Source: Myxococcota bacterium (GTDB lineage Bacteria; Myxococcota_A; UBA796; JAFGLY01). Taken from it: DNA of 57,973 nt. The stretch covers positions 1 to 57,973 of the forward strand of contig JAJRWT010000026.1 in the NCBI GenBank assembly GCA_024276675.1, read 5' to 3'. A program made the position numbers and the translations under genes. Below, piece by piece: positions 52,903-57,973 of the stretch (position 1 is the first letter of the stretch; the number at the start of each line of letters is the position of its first letter). The notes below the pieces were generated by a model. It saw only the letters and a list, made by a program, of their open reading frames with translations, did not search any database and was not told the origin of the DNA.

Positions 52903-53808
52903 GTGCGACCACCCACCGTCATCACCACCGAGTTCGAGGGCAAGACCCTGACCACCCTCACATGGCAGGGCAAGCCCGCGTGGATTGTCTCCGAGGTGGG
53001 CGCAGCCCTCGGCTATGCCCGGAAGGGGATGCGCCTGGTCACGCTCGTCACGCGGGACTGGGGGGAGGAGTTCATCTACGGGCACGACTACATCATGCTC
53101 ACCGGGCAGGAGCTGGCCCTGGTCAAGGCCGCCCTGGAACCAGCTACGGATGCCGTAGGTGGTCGCGCCGCGCACCTGGCCCTGCTCCTTGAGCCTGGCC
53201 TGCACCTGGTACTCACCAAGACCGGTAAACCAATCGGTCGCCGCCTGCGCCGATTCCTGGTGGACGAGGTGCTGCCCAGGTTGGCCCGCGGGCAGACCGT
53301 GGGCCAGCGGCCCGTGGTTCTGGTGGCTTCGCCCACGGCTCCGCCGCTCTCCTGGGATCACCCCGATCCCGCCGTGCTGCGCGAACGGCGCCTGGCCCGC
53401 CAGGTGGACCTGGCCGACCGCAAGCTGCGCTCCAACGCCATCCGCCGGGCGAGCGCCCTGCTCCATGGCCTGGGCGAGATCGGCGACTGTGAGCGCGCCT
53501 TCTTCGAGGCCATCGCGGCCCACGTGGCCCTGGGGGGACAGCTCGTGCAGGCGAGCCCGGAGCTCCCCGAGGGATGGCAGACTCTCGACCAGGTGGCCGA
53601 GCACATCGGCGCGTCGCCCATTGACGTGCTCTGCGCCGTGATGGATCTGGAGCTGGGCGGCTTGCAGCCGGACCTCTCCGGCCTGCTGCTCTCGCCCGCC
53701 GAGGAGCACGGCGGGCTCGCCAGCCACGCTGTGCTGAGCCCCGAGGCCGTCGAGCGCGTGCGCCGGCACATCGAGGGCCGGAAGCAGCCGCCCCAGGACG
53801 CAGCGTGA
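52903..53808 (+). CDS. Bro-N domain (antirepressor-like) protein
   Basis: 301 residues starting with GTG at 52903, with GGAGG (52893-52897) 5 bases upstream. The N-terminal ~130 residues fit a Bro-N domain: PAWIVSEVGAALGYARKGM, LALVKAALEPATD, HLALLLEPGLHLVLTKTGKP, GRRLRRFLVDEVLPRL. The rest is helical and includes WQTLDQVAEHIGAS, a possible helix-turn-helix. Bro-N proteins are DNA-binding antirepressors or regulators in phages and related elements. It precedes the primase-helicase by 37 bases and may regulate it. Confidence 0.75.
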   Translation: MRPPTVITTEFEGKTLTTLTWQGKPAWIVSEVGAALGYARKGMRLVTLVTRDWGEEFIYGHDYIMLTGQELALVKAALEPATDAVGGRAAHLALLLEPGLHLVLTKTGKPIGRRLRRFLVDEVLPRLARGQTVGQRPVVLVASPTAPPLSWDHPDPAVLRERRLARQVDLADRKLRSNAIRRASALLHGLGEIGDCERAFFEAIAAHVALGGQLVQASPELPEGWQTLDQVAEHIGASPIDVLCAVMDLELGGLQPDLSGLLLSPAEEHGGLASHAVLSPEAVERVRRHIEGRKQPPQDAA

Positions 53809-53842
53809 GCCAGGCCGGCACCAGGTCGGGCGGAGTGCCCCG

Positions 53843-56800
53843 GTGATGCCCCACCGAACGCCAGTGCCAGGCTTGGACGCCTGGCTGCGCTCGCCGCACG
53901 TCGTGGAGCACCTGCGCCCCTTCCTGGAGTGGGTGCTTCGGAGGCACGCTGCGCTTGGAGGCGCGACCGAGATCCGCGTACTGCGAAAGGTAGGCGGTCC
54001 TGGCGTGTGGGCCGCCCTGTTCCAGCCCGAGCATCTCGACCAGGTGGTGGAGGCCCTGGCCCCGCCTCCCGCTGGTCCGAGGAGGGTAATCCCGCGAGGC
54101 GACCATCCCCGCGTGGGCGAGGCCAACTTCTACTTCTCCCTCCAGGCCGTGCGCCCCAACGCGCGACTGCTCGGTCGCGGCTTCCGACGAGCCCGAACCG
54201 CGACCCGAGACGTGGACGTGGTGGCCTACACCCTGATGGCCGTGGACATCGATCCAGAACGTAGTCCGAGGGGCCGATCAGCCTCCGACGCGGAGAAGGC
54301 CGAGGCACTGGCCGTCGCCCGACGGGTGCGGGAGTGGTTCCAGGAACGGGGGGCCGAGAGCCTGCTGGCCGACAGCGGGAACGGCTACCACCTGCTCGTG
54401 CCCCTCGTGGCAGCAACGGGCGAGGATGTCGCCCAGGCCGCCCGTGACGCCTCCACTCTGCTGCGCCAGCTCGACCGGCTCTTTTCCACGCCCGGGGCCA
54501 AGGTGGACACTTCCACCTTCAACCCGTCGCGGATCCTCAAGCTCTACGGCACCAAGGCCATCAAGGGCGAAGACACGCCGGAACACCCCCACCGCTTCGC
54601 CAGCATCGACCTCTCCGTCATCCCGGAGGACGTGGACCTCTTCGCGTGCCTGGCCGCCGAGGAGGAGGAGCGGGCCGCGCAAGGAGGAAGCGCCGCGGGG
54701 AGCGCCCGTGAAGCTCAATCAAGCTCACCAGCCGCGAAGGCGCCCCCGGAGCCACCGAGGCTGCCCGGGTCGGAGAACGAGGCAGGCGCGCCGGTGCCGG
54801 GGAAGACGAGCCCTGCGGTCTCCAAGGAGAACGCGGCATGGAAGGACTGGCGCGGGGAAGCCCTGGCCAGGCTGCCCCTCGAAGCCGTCTACGGAAGCTG
54901 GCTCACCGGCAAGGCGTCCGGCCAGGGCTGGCTCCAGTGCCGGGACCCGGCCTCGGAGAGCGGCGACAGGAATCCCTCTGCTGGCGTGGCCGACGGTAGC
55001 GGCGAGGCCGAGCGGGCCTCCTTCCATTCCTTCCGCACCGGCCGCACCGTGAGCGTCTTCGACTTTCTCGTGGAGCGGGGATGCGCTCCGGGGTTCCAGG
55101 AAGCCTGCGCCCTCGTGGCAGAGCTCTCCGGCGTGCCCCTCCCTCCCAGGAGCCGCCAGGCCGGGCGAGCCGCTCTGGAGCGCCTGCGACAAGGCTGGGC
55201 TTCCACCGAGGACGAGGAGGCCCGGGACGAGCTGGTGGCCGAGGCCCTGGCCGCCGCCGCCAGGTTCAACGCTCTCCAGCAGCAGCGAGCTCTTGAGGAG
55301 ATCCGCACCGTCACCTCGCTGCCCATGAAGGTGCTCCGGCAGGTCATGGCCGAAGTCACCCGCGCCCGCCGGCAGGAAGAGCGCAGGCGGAGAGGAGACG
55401 CCCGCTCCAGGGGCGTCAGCAGCCATTTTCCTGTCGTGGACTACGTGCAGAACGAGGACACCGTGCAGGCACTCTTCGGCGCCCTGGTCAAGTCCGTGCG
55501 GCCCGCAAGGCGCTTCTTCCAGCACGAGGGCAACATGGTCTTCGTGCGCCGGGGCTTCGGTCCCGTCGCCGTGGGCGAGCGCAACGCCGCGGGGCTCCTC
55601 TCGTCCCTGGTGGAGATCCGTTTCCTGGTCGCCACCGACGAAGGGCATCTCTTCCAGCGCTTCGACGTACTCCCCGGCGACCTCTCGCGAGCCTTCGTCC
55701 ACTCGCCCCGCGTACTCGCCGGGCTCCCCCGGCTCAAGATGTATGCCCGTTCGCCCGTGTTCGACCAGGAGTGGCGCTTCGTGGGGCGGCCTGGATACCA
55801 CGAGGCCAGCGGCATCTTCTACGACGGCCCGGCCGTGGAGCCCCGGCAGGGCGTGGAGCACCTGGACCGGGCGCTGCGTGACTTCCACTGGAAGGGCGAG
55901 GCCGACCTGGTCAACTTCGTGGGCGCCCTGCTCACCGCCCTCACCATGCCCCACTGGGGCCGGGGGCACCCATTCCTGGCAATAAACGGCAACAAGCCGG
56001 GCGTGGGCAAGAGCACCCTGGCCCGCGTGCTCGGCGCCGTGGTGGAAGGCTCCGAGCCCAACTCCATCTCGTTCACGCCCGACGACACCGAGTTCGAGAA
56101 GCAGCTCGCCACACGCGTCGAGGCCGGCGACCGCGTGCTGGTCATCGACAACGCCCGCACCCGCCGCCCCATCCAAAGCGCCGTGCTGGAGCGCTGCATC
56201 ACCGACAGCCGCCTCAACTTCCGCCGCCTGGGCTCCAACACCGCCATCACCCGGTCCCAGAACGACCTGCTCTTCTGCCTCACCATGAACATGACCCAGC
56301 TCGGGGCCGACCTGCGGCGTCGGGCCCTGCCCCTCAACCTGGAGCTGGCGGAATCCGTCCGGGACGCCTGCTACCCCGTGGACGACCTTGTGGGTTGGGT
56401 TCTGGAGCATCGCCTGGTCATCCTTGGCGAGCTGGCGGGGATGGTGATGGCATGGGTGGACGCGGGTCGCCCCGAGTGCGAGCGGCCCGCGCGCCACAGC
56501 ACCAGCCAGCGCTGGGCCGCCACCATCGACGCCATCCTTCGCATGGGCGGCTTCGACGGCTTCCTCGCCAACTTCGAGGAGAGCGAACACGCCTTCGACC
56601 CGCGCTACCAGCTCGTGCTGGAGATCGTCCGGGCGCACCGCGACAAGCCGCCCTCTCCCGCGTCCCGCTGGGTGGAGTGGCTCGAAGCCATTCTGGAGGA
56701 CCGCTTTAAGGACCGCCGCGGCAACCCCCGCTCCGCCCGCGCCAAGGCCACCGTGGTGGGCTCCCTCTTCCGCGACTACCTGGACGCCCGCTTCACCGTG

Positions 56801-56887
56801 GAGGGCCGCCGCTACGAGATCGTGCGCTCCTACCCCGACGGGGCCACCCACCCACCCACCTACGGCTTCCGGGAGGTGGGGAGATGA
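53843..56887 (+). CDS. Primase-polymerase/helicase replication protein of the element
   Basis: 1014 residues. The N terminus resembles an archaeo-eukaryotic primase (PrimPol): AVDIDPE (about 133), DSGNGYHLLVPL (about 178), STFNPSRILKLYGT (about 226). A middle Cys-poor linker and coiled coil follow, and the C terminus is a helicase-type ATPase: Walker A NGNKPGVGKSTL (about 715) and Walker B VLVIDNA (about 768). This is the usual layout of replication proteins in integrated plasmids and phage satellites. GTG 53843 or ATG 53846 both follow GGGCGGAG. Together with the iteron array it suggests the element replicates after excision. Its stop overlaps the next start (ATGA). Confidence 0.82.
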   Translation: MMPHRTPVPGLDAWLRSPHVVEHLRPFLEWVLRRHAALGGATEIRVLRKVGGPGVWAALFQPEHLDQVVEALAPPPAGPRRVIPRGDHPRVGEANFYFSLQAVRPNARLLGRGFRRARTATRDVDVVAYTLMAVDIDPERSPRGRSASDAEKAEALAVARRVREWFQERGAESLLADSGNGYHLLVPLVAATGEDVAQAARDASTLLRQLDRLFSTPGAKVDTSTFNPSRILKLYGTKAIKGEDTPEHPHRFASIDLSVIPEDVDLFACLAAEEEERAAQGGSAAGSAREAQSSSPAAKAPPEPPRLPGSENEAGAPVPGKTSPAVSKENAAWKDWRGEALARLPLEAVYGSWLTGKASGQGWLQCRDPASESGDRNPSAGVADGSGEAERASFHSFRTGRTVSVFDFLVERGCAPGFQEACALVAELSGVPLPPRSRQAGRAALERLRQGWASTEDEEARDELVAEALAAAARFNALQQQRALEEIRTVTSLPMKVLRQVMAEVTRARRQEERRRRGDARSRGVSSHFPVVDYVQNEDTVQALFGALVKSVRPARRFFQHEGNMVFVRRGFGPVAVGERNAAGLLSSLVEIRFLVATDEGHLFQRFDVLPGDLSRAFVHSPRVLAGLPRLKMYARSPVFDQEWRFVGRPGYHEASGIFYDGPAVEPRQGVEHLDRALRDFHWKGEADLVNFVGALLTALTMPHWGRGHPFLAINGNKPGVGKSTLARVLGAVVEGSEPNSISFTPDDTEFEKQLATRVEAGDRVLVIDNARTRRPIQSAVLERCITDSRLNFRRLGSNTAITRSQNDLLFCLTMNMTQLGADLRRRALPLNLELAESVRDACYPVDDLVGWVLEHRLVILGELAGMVMAWVDAGRPECERPARHSTSQRWAATIDAILRMGGFDGFLANFEESEHAFDPRYQLVLEIVRAHRDKPPSPASRWVEWLEAILEDRFKDRRGNPRSARAKATVVGSLFRDYLDARFTVEGRRYEIVRSYPDGATHPPTYGFREVGR

Positions 56888-57255
56888 ACCTCTCCAGGCG
56901 CATCCCCCTGGCCCCTCCCTGCCCGAGGAGCCCGGCCCAGCGGGTCGAGCGCGCCCGGCAGGTGCGGGCCTGGCTATCCTGGCCGGCGCTCCCGGCGCGG
57001 GTGGAGGACTGGCCCGAGGAATGGCGGGACCGGCACGAGGAGCGCGCCGCCATCATGGAGTTTCTCGGGGAGCTTCCGCGAGAAGATGCCGAGCGGCGGG
57101 CCGAGTCCTGCGTGCGTGCGGCCTTCGAGCGCGAGGGGCCGTGGCTAGGGTCCACGGATCCCGAGCGAGGGGAGCCGAAGGCCGCCGTGCGCGAGCGTCC
57201 GGGGGGCGCCGGCCAGCAACGCCCGGGAGCCGATCCGCCAGGAGGAAAGCCTTGA
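56884..57255 (+). CDS. Small unknown protein coupled to the primase-helicase
   Basis: A 123-residue, highly charged protein (about a third Arg/Glu) with a Pro-rich N terminus and a Gly/Pro-rich tail. Its ATG overlaps the primase-helicase stop, which is good evidence that it is translated. The middle, VEDWPEEWRDRHEERAAIMEFLGELPREDAERRAE, is predicted helical. No known family. Confidence 0.6.
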   Translation: MNLSRRIPLAPPCPRSPAQRVERARQVRAWLSWPALPARVEDWPEEWRDRHEERAAIMEFLGELPREDAERRAESCVRAAFEREGPWLGSTDPERGEPKAAVRERPGGAGQQRPGADPPGGKP

Positions 57256-57315
57256 ACCCGTTCACCCCCCACCCCCGGGCCGTACACGCTGTCGCAATCG
57301 TCAAGGCCCAGGGGT

Positions 57316-57361
57316 GGCCCCGGCCCGGTCGTCCGAGAGGGCGGCCGGGCCATTCGGGGCC
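57316..57361. other. GC-rich nested hairpin before brxF
   Basis: Outer arms GGCCCCG (57316-57322) and CGGGGCC (57355-57361) enclose inner GCCCGG (57323-57328) and CCGGGC (57345-57350). It lies between the element's replication genes and brxF (57495). It could separate the two transcripts. No U tract is present. Confidence 0.45.
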
Positions 57362-57494
57362 GGCAACCGCGGATCGCAAGAAGGAGTCGCATTCCGGGGG
57401 GGTAGAGGGAAGCTCGGCGGCCGCCCACCCGTGCGGCCTGCGTTGCCGGGAGGGAGCGGCACCAATACGATGATGCTCCCACAAACGCTGAGGA

Positions 57495-57973
57495 ATGCTG
57501 TTGCCGCCAAGCCAGGATGCCATCGCAGGAGGATCCGAACCGCGCCTCTCCGAGGCTGCGGCGGCCCTGGATGACATCCTCGCGACGGCCCGTCACGGGT
57601 ATTCGCCACTCGTGGTCCTGGCGGGCGAGCCCCCGAAGGTAGGGTCGGCTCTCCTCCGGCATCTCGGCGCCCGGCGGTCGGCACTCATTGTCAACCTCTC
57701 GTCGGCACTGGCGGAGGCGCTGGTTGAGCTGAAGCCGCGGGAGCGAGTGAGGGCCGTCCCAGCGGCAGTGGAGACGATCGCGGCCGACGCGGCGCGGGGC
57801 TGGGCCTTCCTCGACCACATCGAGCTACTTTTCGAGCCTTCGTTGAAGCGCGACGCCTTGGCGGTCTTGGAGCAGGTCAGCCGCCGGGTGCCACTCGTGA
57901 TCGCGTGGCCTGGGGAGTGGAACGGACGCGAGCTTCGGTACGCGCCGGTGCACCATCCCGAGCACATGCCGCC
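57495..57973 (+). CDS. brxF: BrxF, BREX type 3 P-loop protein (partial, cut by window end)
   Basis: The frame is open to the right edge. The product (159 residues visible) follows the BrxF family pattern: LVVLAGEPPKVGSALLRHL, then LIVNLSSALAEALVELKPRER, FLDHIELLFEPSLKRDALAVL, QVSRRVPLVIAWPGEW and RYAPVHHPEHMP. BrxF is the first gene of type 3 BREX phage defence, followed by brxC, pglX/brxX, brxHII, pglZ and brxA, all beyond the edge. The Walker A region is degenerate: no GKS/T (GEPPKVGS). An in-frame stop lies 3 bases before ATG 57495; the TTG at 57501 has a better-placed GAGGA and may be the real start. Confidence 0.85.
   Translation, partial: MLLPPSQDAIAGGSEPRLSEAAAALDDILATARHGYSPLVVLAGEPPKVGSALLRHLGARRSALIVNLSSALAEALVELKPRERVRAVPAAVETIAADAARGWAFLDHIELLFEPSLKRDALAVLEQVSRRVPLVIAWPGEWNGRELRYAPVHHPEHMP

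Larger units (their letters stand above)
48054..57973. mobile_element. Integrative element at tRNA-Pro(CGG), left end to window edge
   Basis: The element starts at the tRNA-Pro 3' end with a serine recombinase. It carries an iteron array, a zinc-finger protein, a Bro-N protein, a primase-helicase and the beginning of a BREX-3 defence system. The right attachment site is not in the window; I found no second copy of the tRNA 3' end. There is no conjugation relaxase or capsid gene in the visible part, so it may be an integrative plasmid or a phage satellite. Confidence 0.75.

Noticed and set aside
48054..57973. A second copy of the tRNA-Pro 3' end marking the right end of the element
   Set aside because: I saw no GGTTCGAATCCGCC-like copy in this stretch, so the right boundary lies outside the window.

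Overview
The window is high-GC bacterial DNA with a Myxococcota (delta-proteobacterial) flavour. The evidence is a subtilisin-like protease with a C-terminal Cys-rich/transmembrane/Arg tail like a myxosortase (MYXO-CTERM) signal, a MopE-like lipoprotein with repeated Asp/Cys-rich putative metal-binding motifs, and many lipoproteins and c-di-GMP proteins. TTG and GTG starts behind strong GGAGG sites are common. The first 48 kb is chromosomal: gyrA, htpG, def-fmt-rpe and a tRNA-Pro. The last 10 kb is an integrated mobile element that runs off the right edge.

Layout. 1-221: structured repeat. 222-9248: CapA-like protein, HtpG (minus strand), GyrA followed by a COG3014 / LpoB-like / YcfL-like lipoprotein trio (plus strand). 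9297-13883 (minus): GH39-like lipoprotein, PilZ protein, PhnD-like lipoprotein and membrane GGEEF cyclase, a compact c-di-GMP unit. 14211-19221: second copy of the repeat, HEAT-repeat protein, YcgR-like PilZ protein, POT transporter with a large insert, nuclease-like lipoprotein. 19466-27980 (plus): one long cluster of a cytidylate-kinase-like membrane protein, TauE/SafE exporter, unknown protein with a G10 tract, response regulator, third repeat copy, PEP-synthase-like protein and histidine kinase. 28077-33699: subtilisin, saccharopine-dehydrogenase-like protein, MopE-like lipoprotein. 33746-42756 (minus): a tightly coupled cluster of three radical SAM enzymes, a giant double activase of the 2-hydroxyacyl-CoA dehydratase type and an EEP-family phosphodiesterase, preceded by a possible 34-residue peptide gene. 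42990-47925: second subtilisin, small secreted protein, def-fmt-rpe.

48054 to the right edge is an integrative element inserted at the 3' end of tRNA-Pro(CGG). It has a large serine recombinase whose reading frame runs antisense through the tRNA, a symmetric array of ten 9-bp iterons (3+2 facing 2+3), a large unknown zinc-finger protein, a Bro-N protein, a primase-helicase replication protein, and, cut by the window edge, brxF, the first gene of a type 3 BREX phage-defence system. The element therefore seems to carry its own replication functions and a defence island as cargo.

Most notable: (1) a dispersed ~120-190 bp element in three copies, all oriented toward a downstream gene, whose stems are kept by compensatory changes, suggesting a structured RNA family; (2) the radical SAM/activase cluster; (3) the symmetric iteron array; (4) BREX-3 on the element. 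All calls come from reading the sequence; no database search was run.
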